From: Rhipidocladum racemiflorum
Taxonomy: Eukaryota > Streptophyta > Magnoliopsida > Poales > Poaceae
Assembly (NCBI GenBank): GCA_036346355.1
Contig: CM070578.1
Span: 10,430,501-10,494,500 of the forward strand
Length of the DNA: 64,000 nucleotides
Direction of reading: 5' to 3'
Shown: in pieces, positions 34,624-47,036 of the stretch
How the letters are laid out: each line of letters opens with the position of its first letter
Numbering within the stretch: the stretch's first letter is position 1
Translations under genes and position numbers: made by a program
The notes under the pieces: generated by a model
Told to the model about the DNA's origin: nothing
What the model saw: the letters and a program-made list of their open reading frames with translations, nothing else
Databases searched by the model: none

Positions 34624-35590
34624 ATGAATGGGGAAAACCTCCTACCCGACGTCATCAATCCACAAATCGACGACATGACCGCGGCTGCGTAGGCCGCCGC
34701 CGCGCAAGCCGCCCCAGTTCCCGATGCTGCCGCGGTCGCCGCCCTTTATGCACATCACATCCCTCGTCCCGGTGGTTCTCGACCTCGCCAGCTCCAGCTA
34801 CAGCAAATGGCGAGGCCTCTTCCTCGTTGCTCTTGGCCGATTCGCCCTCGCCAACCACGTCCTCTTTCCGGTCGGCCGACCCAATGATCCTGAATGGACT
34901 CGCCTTGATTTCCCTGTCCTCTCATGGATTTATGGGCGCATCTCCGCCGACCTTCTTGAGGTCACCATGACTCCCGTCGCCATGGCTCGCTCCGTTTGGA
35001 TTAGTCTCGAGTAGGGCTGGAAAAAAAGCTCGTTGAGCTGGCTCGGTGGCTCGTTTCAAAATTGCTCTGATTACATTCATTTTTCTTTTAAAATAAAAAT
35101 TAGTTGATTTGGAACCAGAGTCAACTTCGGCTCGGCTCGTTAGGCTCGGCTCGTTAAGCTCGATTCGAAGTTGGGTCTCAAACAATACAGGAGACTATAA
35201 TAAATAAGAATAAATCAGTGTCGAAGAAAGCTCGAAAAAAAGTTCAACTGGCTCGTTATCCACCCCTAGTCTCGAGCAACAGTTCCTGGGAAATCAGGAG
35301 ACACGAGCTCTTGATCTTGAAGCCGAGTTTCGCACATTCGTTCATGGCGACCTCTCCGTCACTGACCATTGTCGTCGCCTGAAAGGGTACGGCTGACACG
35401 CTCGGCGATCTCGACGAGCCTGTCAGCGACCGCGCCCTCATGTTGAATGTCTTTCGCATCTCGCCGACAGGTTTAAACCCTTGAGGATGCTCTTAAAGAT
35501 GCATCGCCCCTTCCCCTCCTTCGTGGAGGCTCGCTCCCAGCTGCTCCTGCATGAGATCACGCCGAACTCCACCCCTATTGCCTCCCCAAA
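34624..35590 (+). pseudogene. Decayed Copia gag, interrupted by a hAT MITE
   Basis: Copia-type gag patterns are visible: LDLASSSYSKWRGLFLVAL, then WTRLDFPVLSWIYGRISADL and, after the insert, a continuation around LDLEAEFRTFVHGDL and HCRRLKGYADTLGDLDEPV. The frame has an early stop (about 34690), at least one frame change, and a 257-bp MITE at 35012-35268. No LTRs, protease or polymerase are seen nearby. A purine-rich A tract follows at about 35607. Confidence 0.75.
35012..35268. mobile_element. hAT-type MITE
   Basis: 257 bp, with terminal repeats TAGGGCTGG and CCACCCCTA and a perfect 8-bp target duplication GTCTCGAG at 35004-35011 and 35269-35276. The size of the duplication and the TAGGG termini fit the hAT superfamily. 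The interior has repeated GGCTCGTT words. Noncoding. Confidence 0.9.
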
Positions 35591-36379
35591 AAATGCAGAG
35601 ATTGACAAAAAAAAAAGGGAACAAATTGAGATTGAAAGATGTACCACATCCTCGAGTAAAAGGCGAATTCGTAGTACATTTGGGGCCTACGTAATTTGGA
35701 AATGTCACAGTTGCTGTCAATCCTGTCGAGGTGAGTCCCTTACGCAAAAAGAAGGTAAATAACTAAATAGTACTCCTAAATAGGTGACGGTTTTGGTGGT
35801 GTAGGAGTGAAACTTTATGGCGGTAAAAAAACACACAGACATTTCATCCTCCTGAAGCTGACGAAACCCCTAGCTAGGCGGGGGCAGGGGCAGGGGCAGG
35901 GGCAGGGGCAGGGATTCCCTGCAACCGCTTTTGGACCCAAGGCCAAGGGAGCTCGATACTGGATCCTCCTCGACCCTGTCATCCATCCGATCGACGGTCC
36001 AGAGCAACTTGCAGATAAATATGTACAGTAGATATTTATCAATATCTAACCTCACACGAGAATGATGAGATCATTGGCTCCGACCACAATTATCAGTATG
36101 TACAGTAGATTATACCGATTTAGTTTTTAAATAGTATATTCCATATCAACGTACCATTTTAAATTTAATATAGCAACATATATTTATAAGTATAAATATA
36201 TTTAATTATATGTAAACCAAAATTTACTTATAATATTACTAAAATATATAGTAATATTATCAAATATAACATATAGTTCAATAGACGATATTATTAATTT
36301 CAACAGGTATGACTGGTATTGTATGGTATCAAAGCTGGTATGGCTGGTGTTGACCAGTATCAAGCCAGTATGATTGATA
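35591..36379. other. Intergenic DNA with a GGGGCA microsatellite and an AT repeat
   Basis: (GGGGCA)n lies at about 35879-35912. From 36020 to 36375 is an AT-rich repeat with GGTAT and CCAGTAT words, resembling 24040-24350 on the other strand. No gene. Confidence 0.5.
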
Positions 36380-37930
36380 TCAACATCAATATAATCAGGG
36401 TTCCAAATTTCGTTTTTAGTATATATCTTGGAGGTGGTCGAAATTTAAAATTTTGGCCACCTCTCGGAATTTCAAATAAAATCCGAACATCTAAAAACTA
36501 AATTTCAAATCTGTTTTTTTTTTCAACCGGGAAATCCGAGATTTAGGCCGAAATTACCAAGATCTCGGTCAATTTTGAAACTTTTGAAAATGGTCTAAAA
36601 CACATAAAAATGTTTAAAATTTTTTATGGATAGTTTTGATCACAAATCCAATCAAATCCGGCCCACAAAAATTGAAATTTGGTCAAAATTTCCGAGATTT
36701 CGACCGAAATAATCGAGATCTCGCCGAGATTTTGAAAGTTATTGTAGCATTTTGATTTTTTTTAAAAAAAATTATTGGGCCGAGATTTAGGATCTCAATC
36801 CCGATTGGAGAACAAAATTTCAACCGAGATGACTGAAATCTCGGCGAGATTTTAAACCATGAATATGACACATAAGGGTATATTTTACCGATGTACATGC
36901 CGAAATGGTCGGCATACCATCCGTTACTGTTACTGTAGCTTGACTTGATGTAAGTGGACCACCAGAATTATTACTTGTGTAGTACCAGGTTCCAAATTTT
37001 GTTTTTGATTCACATCTTATTACCCTTCGAAATCCGAAATATCGTCGAGATTTCGTTATTTCGGACGAAATCCAAAAAGTAAATTTCAAATCCAGTTCTT
37101 TTTTGACCGAATTTTTTGAGATCTTGCCGAGATCATGTTGAGATTTGCCGAGGTCTCGGTGATTTTTAACGGAACAAAAATTGATCCAAAAATCATCAAA
37201 AAAAATTTGAAATTTTTTGTGGATGGTCCTAACACATCACTAGTATTCCCGTGATAATTTTAGATCATGATTAAATTTGAGAAATTTTTAAAAATTCAAA
37301 CAGTGTTACTGTCCTTCTAAAAAGGCTAACCGGCGAATTTCAACATAATAAAAAATAGTGCAAACTATGGTAGAAACTTTTAAAAATTCTTGTGGGTGGT
37401 CCTAACACTTCCATAATATTCATATATACTTTTTAGATGATGATCAAGTTTGAGGAATTTGCAAAAATTTGGACAGTGCTATTGAAGGCTTACCGGCAAA
37501 TTTCAACCAAATGAAAAATGGTCCAAACCATGTTAACATTTTTTAAAAAAAATTTGAATGGTCATGACGCATCACTAATGCTTCCATAAAATTTTCAGAT
37601 AATAATCATGCTTGAGAAATTTTTAAAAATTTTGACAACCGAGATATTTAATTTATGACTACGAGAATTAGTGTGTATAGGCTAATTGATGATCTACCTA
37701 CTGTCTCACACATAAAACGACATGAAGAATCTAATTCGATCAAATTTTTTATCAAATTTATTGAGATTTCAGTTAAATTTACCAAGATCTGATTGAGATT
37801 TTAGGTTATTGTAGCATTTTGATTTTTTTTTAATTTTTTTTTATTTCGCTGGGATTATGAAATTAGGGGTTCAAAATCCGAGATTTTGCCAATATTTCAC
37901 GAAATTTCGTGATGATTTTGATCCTTGGTG
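36380..37930. repeat. Fuzzy repeat tract (GAGATTTCG words and ~170-bp tandem units)
   Basis: Highly degenerate, AT-rich tract built from short words such as CCGAGATTTCGGTCG. From about 37200 to 37640 there are three diverged tandem units, each with GG(T)CCTAACAC or GGTCATGACGC at the start, spaced 173 and 162 bp. Each unit has a GATNATGATCA-like and a GAGAAATTTTTAAAA-like block. No coding potential. Confidence 0.55.
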
Positions 37931-37942
37931 TAGTGGCAGTGA

Positions 37943-38973
37943 GGCCATTCACAATGGGAGTTTCATTCTCATTAAATGAGATGCCACATAGGCAAAAATG
38001 GTGACATGGCAACAAATTTATTAGGAGAGAAGAGAATTAGGTTTCATGAGGATGAAACATGGTGTACACGCTTATCAAGTACTTTGAAACTGTGATGAAA
38101 CCCCACTGAGAGTGATTTGATTCATTTTGTCGAGGATTGGTTATTTGGCAAAAGACCATGGTACCCTCGGGTTGTCCTAAAGACCGCCGACCATGCAACG
38201 CCAACAAGAGATGCTCGGAACGCACAGCGGGCATAACACCACCCGAGCATACGTGCTCGGCCTTTCCCGCACGACCATTTCCACCGACCTCACACAAGCA
38301 TGCTCGGGGAATCCACACCGCACCCAGGGATATGCTCGGTGGACTTGATCACGCGACAAGGATGGAAGGTCGCAACCAATCAGCCGAAGATCAGGGGAAA
38401 TCCTACCCGATTTTCAAATTAGCGCGCGGTATAAGCACCGCAGATCTCGGAAATAACTGTATAGCGTAAATTCAGGAGGTAGTTACCTTCTTTGTACCTC
38501 TAAGCCTGATATTTAAATCCCCCCCCCCCCGTCTGTGGGGGGAGGAGACAACGAAGAGATAACACAATACACTGGAGTAGGGCTGTTATCCCGGCGGAGG
38601 GAGGCCCGAACCAGGATAAACACCGTGTCCCCCTTTCTCCCGACCTCCTCGGTCCGCACGACGGGGCTCTGTTGATCCCCCATTCAACAAGTAAGCTCGA
38701 CGGGAGCCCGTTCTCCAATCGTCGACACATTTCTACACCTTTTCTGGATCTTGTGTGGCCATATTATAGTGTGCTAGATATAATTGCAAGTGACTACACA
38801 ATTTATATGGCACATTTGATCATAACACCATCCAACAATTAAATGTTATGTCATGCCTATGAAATTGTAAAATGAAACTGTGCATTGAGAGAAGTTGTTT
38901 CATTCCTCAACTCAAACACCTAAATATGACGTGTCATTATTAAAAACCGTGTAACTCTCCATTGTGAATGGCC
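37943..38973. mobile_element. PIF/Tourist-like element split by a solo LTR
   Basis: The ends are inverted for 15 bp (GGCCATTCACAATGG) and then imperfectly. The 3-bp target duplication TGA lies at 37940-37942 and 38974-38976. Without the LTR insert it would be about 426 bp. Noncoding. Confidence 0.65.
38128..38727. mobile_element. Solo LTR, 600 bp
   Basis: Starts TGTCGAGG and ends TCGACA, with a perfect 5-bp target duplication CATTT at 38123-38127 and 38728-38732. It contains a TATA-like ATATTTAAA followed by a C10 run near 38519, consistent with an LTR promoter. No internal region remains. Confidence 0.9.
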
Positions 38974-38976
38974 TGA

Positions 38977-39409
38977 TAAATCATAAGCAATCCGGATTAA
39001 TTACTCCATGTCAGTTTAATTAACCCAGGTTTCACCGCGCCCGTCGATTGGGCCCCACGCGCATCAAAAACGTACAACCATCCGTGCCCAGCGAGTGCCC
39101 CCACTGACTCCCCCGGGCCCACAGAAACCACCCCAGCTAATACTTTCTTGTCCCGGCTCGTGCTCTCGCAGCCTCGCTGGCAGCTCACTGCTCGCTCACT
39201 CCTCCCACTAGGCCACTATATGCAGCAGCAGCGTTGCTCGTGGGCTCGTAGCAGTAGTACCATGCAGTGGTAGCTAGCTATAGGCTATAGCCAGCTTAGT
39301 AGGTAGGAGGAGTGACACCCAGTGTGCGGCCGACCGGGCGGGAACGCAGCGCGCGCGGGCAAGGTACGTGCGGGGAGTTAGGTGTTGGTAGGCACACCGC
39401 CGGCCGGCA
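38977..39409 (+). promoter_or_regulatory. Kinase gene promoter and 5' UTR
   Basis: Upstream region of the receptor-like kinase. A CTATATG near 39216 may act as a TATA box. An upstream ORF of 17 codons (ATG 39220, stop 39271-39273) ends before the main start. Whether it is transcribed depends on the start site, which I cannot fix. Confidence 0.4.
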
Positions 39410-42400
39410 ATGTCGTCGCCGCCACCGCCGGTGCTGAGCGACGAGCTGTCCCGCAGGACGGCGGTGCTGGGGCTGCGCCTCTGGGTGCTCGTCGGCATCG
39501 CCGTCGGCGCCGCTTTCCTGCTCCTGCTCGCGCTTATCTCGTTCCACCTGGCGGCGGCGCGGCGCCGCCAACCGAAGAAGACGGCCACGGCGGTGCCGGC
39601 GCAGGCGCCGCCGCTGTCGCCCGCCACCATCCCGCCCGTCTCCAAGGAGATCCAGGAGGTGGCCGTGCACGTCGGCTCCCTCCGCCACTACCTCGAGGTG
39701 GGGCACGCGTTCCTCAAGGAGGGCGCGGAGCAGCACGGCGCCGGGGACGGCGAGTCGCTGGGGGCCCCCACCGCTCACGGGTCGCAGCGCGTGCACATCG
39801 AGGCCGGCAAGGACCGCCGCATGGTAGCGTACGCCGACGGGGAGGTGGGCCCAGTGGCGTCCGACGTGCAGGCCTCCGCGGCCGCTGGGGCGGTGGGGCC
39901 GGAGGTGTCACACCTCGGGTGGGGCCACTGGTACACGCTCCGGGAGCTGGAGGAGGCCACCGCCGCCTTCGCCCCAGAGCACGTTGTCGGCGAGGGCGGC
40001 TACGGCATAGTGTACCGCGGCGTTCTCGGCGACGGGTACCAAGTCGCCGTCAAGAATCTCCTCAACAACAGGTGCGCACCTCGCGCGCAGACTGCATCTT
40101 GTTGTCGCATGTGCCGTTCTTGAATTTTTTTTTGAGCTGTTGCTCGCGGCAGGGGGCAAGCCGAGAGGGAGTTCAAGGTGGAAGTGGAGGCAATCGGGCG
40201 CGTCCGCCACAAGAATCTGGTCCGGTTGCTGGGCTACTGCGCCGAGGGAGCTCACCGGTACGTACTGAACTCTTTTGCGCGTTCATGAATCCTTTCGTTT
40301 TCATCAGATAAAAAGGGATTCATGTCGTACGGTAGTAATTTGTAGTATAATTCCTACCTACCTACCACTCTTGCTTGTGATCTCAGGGTGCTCGTCTACG
40401 AGTACGTCGACAATGGCAACCTAGATCAGTGGCTTCATGGCGATGTTGGGCCTGTGAGCCCGCTATCTTGGGACATCCGGATGAACATCGTGCTCGGAAC
40501 AGCGAAAGGGTGGGCGAACTCTTCCGTGTTTCCTCTGTTCATGCACCTCGGCATCTTGCATCGATCTGTGAATTTGTGATCCGACTTTGGGTTTTGAGGC
40601 GATTCAGGATCACATACTTGCACGAGGGGCTGGAGCCGAAGGTGGTGCACAGGGACATCAAGTCGAGCAACATACTGCTGGACAAGAGGTGGAACCCCAA
40701 GGTCTCGGACTTCGGCCTCGCGAAGCTACTGGGATCCGACAGCAACTATGTCACCACGAGAGTGATGGGAACATTTGGGTGAGCTGGTTTTTGAGCACCG
40801 GAATTGTATCAGTGAGGTGTGGGTACTGAATTCTAATGACTCCGAGGTAACTTGCTCTGCTTTGGCAGATACGTGGCGCCTGAATACGCAAGCACTGGCA
40901 TGCTGAACGAGAGGAGCGACGTGTACAGCTTCGGGATCCTTATAATGGAGATCATCTCCGGTCGAAGCCCGGTTGACTACGCAAGACCTCCCGGAGAGGT
41001 TCAGCTCTGTGTCTTGTTCGATGAGCTCTGATATACGCAACGTGATACGCAATGTGCCTCTTAGCATCAGTTTCGGTGGGTGCGTTTCAGGCTAATCTTG
41101 TAGAATGGCTCAAGAACATGGTGAGCAACAGGGACTACGAAGCTGTTTTGGACCCGAAATTGCCAGAGAAGCCTACCTCCAAGGCACTGAAGAAGGCCCT
41201 CTTGGTCGCACTGAGGTGTGTGGATCCCGACTCGCAGAAGCGTCCGAAGATGGGGCATGTCATCCATATGCTTGAAGTCGACGACTTCCCATATCGAGAT
41301 GTGAGTCTTGTTGGTTTCTTTACGCATCTCCAACAGTTTCCTATAATTTAACTTCCAATAATTCTGGATTGGGGGCTTCCTAAAGTTTTTGGGCCTTAAA
41401 AAAAGGCTATTCTCCAACAGTTCTCATTTTTTGGGAAAGCACATGAGCGGCCAATATCTGGCAATTTTGGCCAGAGTTTTTGGGCGTGCAGAGATATTGG
41501 GATTCGGATAGGGTAACTGTTGGAGCGGTAATTTTTTTATTTGTTCCTAAAAAAGGATTTTGGGAATAAGTTTTGGGAACTGTTGGAGATGGAGTCAATC
41601 GTATTGCTCATTTGCTCATAACAACATACTATATGGATTTTTTTTTATCAACATACTATATGGATATTCAAGTCAATCCCCAAGTTACGTATGGTGAAAT
41701 CAACGCAATTGCCGGTTACCGTCGTAAAATATGCGTACCGCTTAAACTAAACAAATGCTTACCAACTATTTTGTACAGATGCTTGCTAATATTTAAATGG
41801 TGACGATACCCTCAGAATTTGAGTTCCAAGAAACAGACACAGCAGGTGCATCAGGATTAAAATAGCACACTGTTGGCTCTCATTACTAGCTCTTTGTCTG
41901 ACCTTAGATCAAGTATTCTTTGCAGCTGCCTCCAGATCAATTAGGTTATTACCGTGATGCCACACTGTTCCCTGAACTGCCGCTGGGGATGTTAATTGCC
42001 GTGTCATCTCGAAGAAAGAAGTAATAATGACCTCGAGATCACCACGCTATCCCTGATTGTTTTTACTCTGGTTAATTAATTCAGGCCCCTAAACTAGTGT
42101 TTCGTACCGTATGGCATGACTCCTGCATATGCAGAGTGCATGCTTGTTGATATAACAGTAACTGATTTACACTCTTGCACTCTTATCTACCGTCATTTTG
42201 CATCTGATCAGAAGCTTCAGAAACACCCGTTTTCTTGCCCCCCACCCCTCGTTAAGCTCAGCCTTTTTTGCCCATCTGCTCCCAGGATCGTCGGACTCTG
42301 CGGCCCTGCCAAGGCAGCCCACTGGAGAGAGCAAGAGCCCCCGGGAAGCCGGCGGCAGGGTCAGGCGATAGCAGCTGCTACGAGGGCAACACCACCACTG

Positions 42401-42432
42401 CCAGTACCCCCTCCAGGTTCCAAGACAGCTAG
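39410..42432 (+). CDS. Receptor-like serine/threonine protein kinase (At1g01540/At4g01330-like), 7 exons
   Basis: Membrane-anchored Ser/Thr kinase with almost no ectodomain. Exons 39410-40071, 40153-40257, 40387-40509, 40608-40778, 40869-40998, 41091-41300, 42286-42432; all GT-AG and in phase, 1548 nt, 515 aa. An N-terminal transmembrane helix (LWVLVGIAVGAAFLLLLALI, about residues 24-43) is followed by a juxtamembrane part with the family motif PEVSHLGWGHWYTLRELE. The kinase domain is complete: GEGGYGIVYRG loop, VAVK lysine, HRDIKSSN catalytic loop (RD type), DFGLAKLL, GTFGYVAPEYA and the RPKMGHVIHMLE end. The Ser/Thr-rich tail (TTTASTPSRFQDS) in exon 7 matches family tails. The substrate is unknown. 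Closely related plant kinases are called probable receptor-like kinases without an assigned ligand. Intron 6 carries a MITE. Confidence 0.93.
41324..41592. mobile_element. TIR MITE in kinase intron 6
   Basis: Starts GCATCTCCAACAGTT and ends with the inverse AACTGTTGGAGATGG. These are typical grass Tourist/PIF-like ends. The target duplication is not clear. About 269 bp, noncoding. Confidence 0.65.
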
Positions 42433-43709
42433 CTCTCGTGCACCTCTTAAGTGTCTACCTGCGATCCTGCATGCAGGCAGCATGGAAATGCAGTGATGTA
42501 GTAACTTACTATCGGTGTCGTTTACCCTTGTTCTGCCTTCGTGGTGCGTAAATTTTTGTGCCAGCCTCGTGTCTTTTCTTCCTAGGTATCGAACACTCTC
42601 TGCTGTGATTGACAAAAGGTTTTAAGGTTGCCGGACTGCTGTATAGTGAACTGTTCCCTTGTGACTGTGTGGTCGTGTTCATTCGTATCCTGATGCACAG
42701 AAGCGTGTGCGCGCAAGTTTTTTTTCACCTTACCTGTCCTCGCAACCTCATGCGCAGAAACAGGTCCCCAATAAATAATACGTAAAGTGCTAGTCGTTTG
42801 CCATGCAAGATTGAGCTGAGCATCTCTTTGAAATGAAAATTTCTGCATCTGGTCTACTTGTAACAAATCACACAAGGGCGGGTGCTTCAATGACGCTCTC
42901 ATAAAACGCTAACAGCGTGGCCTTACATGTTAATCAAGTGCATGATTTGCAAAGAACCAACTACGAAGCAGTAGTGCGAACCACATGGCGCTCCAAAATT
43001 TTCGTGCAATTTAGGTTCCGACCTACGAGAGATCACACCAGAAGATTTGCTATGCTAACCATGTAGATTGCATTATGATTTGGAATAATAGGTAGCGAGT
43101 AGTTCGTCCTGGCAGAGCGTCTGGCTGGCCCAAGACCACGAAGCTCCCGCCAAACCGCGGTCCAACCGCCAAAACCGAAGCTTCCCTCGCGACGCGCCAT
43201 GACGAGAGCGGACGTACGGCTTCCCCGGCGAGTACTACGCAAATCACCAGCGATCGCCCGAGTAAAAAAGGGGCTGTGTCCATGTGCAGTGCGCTTCGTA
43301 GTATATACTACTAAAAGATCTCGTCCTTGGAATAATGGCGGGAGGGGACAAGAAACGCCTTTCTAGCCTCCGTCGCACTTGGGAATTGGGGTCGAGCCGC
43401 GTATTGTGATCCAATCTGTACGCAGCATGCAGCAGCACCGCTGACCTCAAAAGAGGCGTGCAGCCAGTGCGCTCGAGAGATTCCCATCTTTGGGCCAGCC
43501 TCTCAGGCACACCCATGCACATATCATCGCATGAGGATGCCAGCTTCTCGGCCTAGTGGTTTTACAGTGTATCCTCCTGTTACTGTATTTTTCTAAGATA
43601 ACGGAAGAACATATTAAATTTTCGGCCTCTGCATACTGAGATGCACGTAGCCAAGTATCGTGTTACTGTATATGGCAGGTTAAGTGACATGGATGTCCTC
43701 AAATATAGC
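42433..43709. other. Kinase 3' UTR and intergenic DNA
   Basis: The first 300 bp or so should be the 3' UTR. Minus-strand ORFs at 43033-43522 (69-92 aa) have no recognisable domain and no splice support. No gene called. Confidence 0.45.
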
Positions 43710-45840
43710 ATACATAGCTACGGGGTGAATAGAAGCCAAATAAAAAAATTTTCTTTCAAAAATTCAAATCAGCATTCATCGGATGAACAGTAAAAAAACA
43801 GCAGTTGGTTGGATGAATAGTAAAAAAACTGCTCAGATGGAAAGTCAGCGCTGGTAGGATGAACATTATTCGAGTGAACAGTAAAATCAGTGCGATCTCA
43901 AACCCAAGAACCGATGTAACTTTTAATCGGCTGATCTAAAACCCGTGAAACTTTGCATGCACCTTCCTATAGATGTCAGAAACCTATTCTATCCTTCGAT
44001 CGCAAGAATTGATGTCAAAGTTTTGACTTTTCAGTTTTAAAGAATGTTGCACTAAAATCGGGTCAAATGCTCAAACGTTATCCCGAGCTTGCTTGTGGGG
44101 ATTTAATGACCAAGATGATCTTAGATGGTCTCCCACATATCACAGCAATCAAAAACACAAAAGAAACACTACTAAAAGAAAATAGAGCAAGATTTATCCC
44201 TACTCCTTCAAATTCAAGCCAAAAACCGATTTCTTGAGAAGATCACAAGGAAGCTCGCATAGCTGATTGGAATATGATCTTCAGGAGATTCATTCATCAT
44301 TGGCAACAAAGAATACATGCAAGTAGGAGGGGGATCAAAACCCAAGGTTTAAGTAGGAGCCAAACAAAAATACAAGAAATAGAGTAGATTTCATAACATC
44401 GAAGAAATTAGATCTTGTATTGCTTTCAGAGGAAGGTTTACAAAGCCACACTACCAGGTGGCAAAGCTCAAATGAGCATCAGGCAACCAAAAATCCTTCA
44501 CAAAGACTTCAAGGTGAGGCATTCATCAACCTCTCTATTTATAGCATACTAGGAGCAACCTTCACCCTTAGATAACCACTTGGCCCTTAAGAAACCTCAT
44601 CAAGAGCTGAGATTCACTTCTCACTCATACATAGGCTAACCTAACAACCCAACAGCAATGTAACGGGTTTTTATCTACTTACACTAACTTTACCGCTACT
44701 CCACCTGTGAAACATTGATCTAACGATTTTTCTTCGTTTGAGTAGGGCTTAAGTTAGCATCTCAACCATCCGTTTGTCCTCTTGGCTTACAGCGACTCTC
44801 AGCCTCATCAATCCTCCAGTGGCACTTTGATCGTTTGGACCTCAACTCTCATAGCCTAGTCCCAATTTTCTCCACTTTACCATGACCTAGCTCCAAAGTC
44901 TTGCATCACCATGACCAGCTCCGAAGTCCTGCGACCACCGCATACAAGCATAACATCATATATAGCATTGCTCAAGATAATATGCAAGAGAAGGTTTTGA
45001 CCACTTTAGTTTACGACCACTTAAAGCCACGACAAGTCAAGCTCCGACCACTTAAGGTTCTGACCTGAGTTAGCATCTCAACCATCCGTTTGTCCTCTTG
45101 ACTTGCAGCGACTCTCGGCCTCAGTCATCCTCCAGTGGCACCATGACCGTTTGGACCTCAACTCTCATAGCGTAGTCCCAGTTTCCTCCACCAAACCATG
45201 ATCTAGCTCCAAAGTCCTGCATCACCATGACCTAGCTCTGAAGTCCTGCGACCATCGCATACAAGTATAACATCATATAGCATTGCTTAAGATAATATGC
45301 AAGAGAAGGTTTTGACCACTTTAGTTTAGGCAACATATTTAGTGCAATTAAAGTTTTCGTGCAACCATCGTGCAACCCTACTAAAAAAGTTTCAAAAAAT
45401 TATGAAAAAAATCATGGATGTACATCTCAACTTACTCCATCTACGTATAAAATTTCATGATCAAATTCGTCCTATGCTAGAACTTACAAAAAAAGACAAA
45501 TTTTGAGGTGCATTTGAACTATTCATTGTCTTTTTTGTAACTTCTAGCATAGGACGAATTTGATCATGAAATTTTATATGTAGATGGGGTAAGTTGAGAT
45601 GTACATCCATGATTTTTTTTTATAATTTTTTGAAACTTTTTTTAGTAGGGTTGCACGAAAATTTTAATTGCACTGGATATGTTGCCTTTAGGTTTACGAC
45701 CAATTAAAGCCACGACAAGTCAAGCTCCGATCACTTAAGGTTATGACCTGTTAAGATCCAACCACTTACAGCTCCGACCTGTTAAGGTTACGACCAGTCA
45801 AGACTCCGACCACCGGTTTTAAACAACTCACATCAATTCA
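43710..45840. repeat. GGGTGAATA-family repeat, copy 2
   Basis: Begins near CTACGGGGTGAATAGAAG. Near its start it has a cluster of (G)GATGAACAGTAAAA-like words (43776-43895), a TATTTATAG at about 44535 and, near its far end, an array of CGACCACTTAA / CGACAAGTCAAG words (45010-45065, 45693-45815). Two tandem copies of a ~260-bp unit lie at 44752-45010 and 45068-45327 (period 316). The second is interrupted by the foldback element at 45329-45686. Noncoding; class unknown. Confidence 0.5.
45329..45686. mobile_element. Mutator-type foldback MITE, arms ~150 bp
   Basis: Starts GGCAACATATTTAGTGCAAT and ends with its near-inverse finishing ATATGTTGCC. Nearly the whole 358 bp folds back on itself. The target duplication is TTTAGTTTA at 45320-45328, with TTTAGGTTTA (one extra base) at 45687-45696. 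The other tandem unit has the single uninterrupted site at about 45002-45010. The 9-bp duplication and GG ends fit Mutator-like elements. Confidence 0.85.
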
Positions 45841-46063
45841 AATTGCTTAAAATCAAAACAAACTCAAACCTAAGCTCCACTAGCTCAAACACAATCAAAT
45901 ATTCATCACAAAAATAGATAAACCATCACATAATCTTTTATTAGCGTATAAGTATATGATTATCTTATTACAAGTTTTCTATATCCACGTCTGAGTGGCT
46001 TAATCAGTGCACCATTCGCTATGTGCCACACTACCGCTACTAATTCAGCCGGTCTTTTAAAAA

Positions 46064-47036
46064 TTGACGTTCGTAGCCACTCTTTTAACTTGCTTGTGTT
46101 TTCTCGAGAACAACCTAGTTCCACCTAGGTATTTTCGTTTTTTTTTTCCAAGAAAAGAATTTCTAGCATGGTGGAACCAACTCACGAGCAGGGGCTTCTT
46201 ACCTTTAATCTTCACAACCTCTTTCTTTGGTTATGATAAGGGTTAACCAAACCGTTTCCGGATTGAAAAATTGAGGTCCTGGTCGTACCGATTTACCGTG
46301 AAAATCGAGTAAAAATCGTCAAAAACTAAAGGTTTTCAAAACCGAAAGTTTGAAAAATAGATTCAAAAAAATTGAAAATCAATCGGTTTTCTTGAAAAAC
46401 TGATTGATTTTCTCAAAAATCGACTGGCGAGTTGAACCTTTTGGAGACCGATTTTTGTCAAAAATCGAGCGATTTTCACCAATTTTTAACCATTTTACGT
46501 CACATAATTTTTTTTTAATTTTTTTGAATTGAATCAGTTTGCTGAATTTTTTAAAAAAAATTAATTGAATCGATTTGCTTATCAGTTTAGGGTTTCAAAC
46601 TGGCTCGATGAGGTCAATTTTTCACGAAAATCAACAAAAACTAACCGAGTTTGTGAACCCAGGTTATGACCGCAATAGATGGATCATGTTGTATGAAAAA
46701 ACACAATGGCCATTGGGATCATTACAGAACACCAAATATTGTAGGCTTTTTTGTTTCTAACACAGTTTCAATGTAAGTTAAATAAATCTTAAATCAAACG
46801 AAGAGTTAAATAATCACAATCTATTTTTTCTTTATGCTTTAATATTTATACTATTTTTTTAAAAAAAATACATAGAAGCGCCTCTTCAAGAAAAACATCA
46901 ATTAGTAGCATTCAAAATGCAAACTCCAGGTTAAATGCGGCCCTTACTACGTTTAACGTTCCACTTAAAATCCTCGAGCTGTTACCCCAGTTGAAAATAT
47001 TGTACCACAACGCATGCATATATCTCTGCACCTATA
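46064..47036. repeat. Duplicated block upstream of secreted-protein gene A
   Basis: Matches 59931-60057 plus 62966-63776 in order: CGTTCGTAGCCACTC, then GAAAAGAATTTCTAGC, then a fuzzy TCAAAAATCGA tract, then GGTTATGACCGCAA and CATAGAAGCGCCTCT. It ends at CTCTGCACCTATA, which corresponds to the TATA box of gene C. This copy therefore still has the upstream sequence of a C-type gene, joined to gene A's upstream region. Confidence 0.8.

Noticed and set aside
36319..37089. Short ORFs in the fuzzy repeat
   Set aside because: Low-complexity translations of GAGATTTCG words.
39382..40311. 309-aa plus-strand ORF
   Set aside because: Out-of-frame reading through kinase exons 1-2 and an intron; the kinase motifs are in the other frame.
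43033..43522. Minus-strand ORFs of 69-92 aa
   Set aside because: No domain, no splice context, no paralogue in the window.
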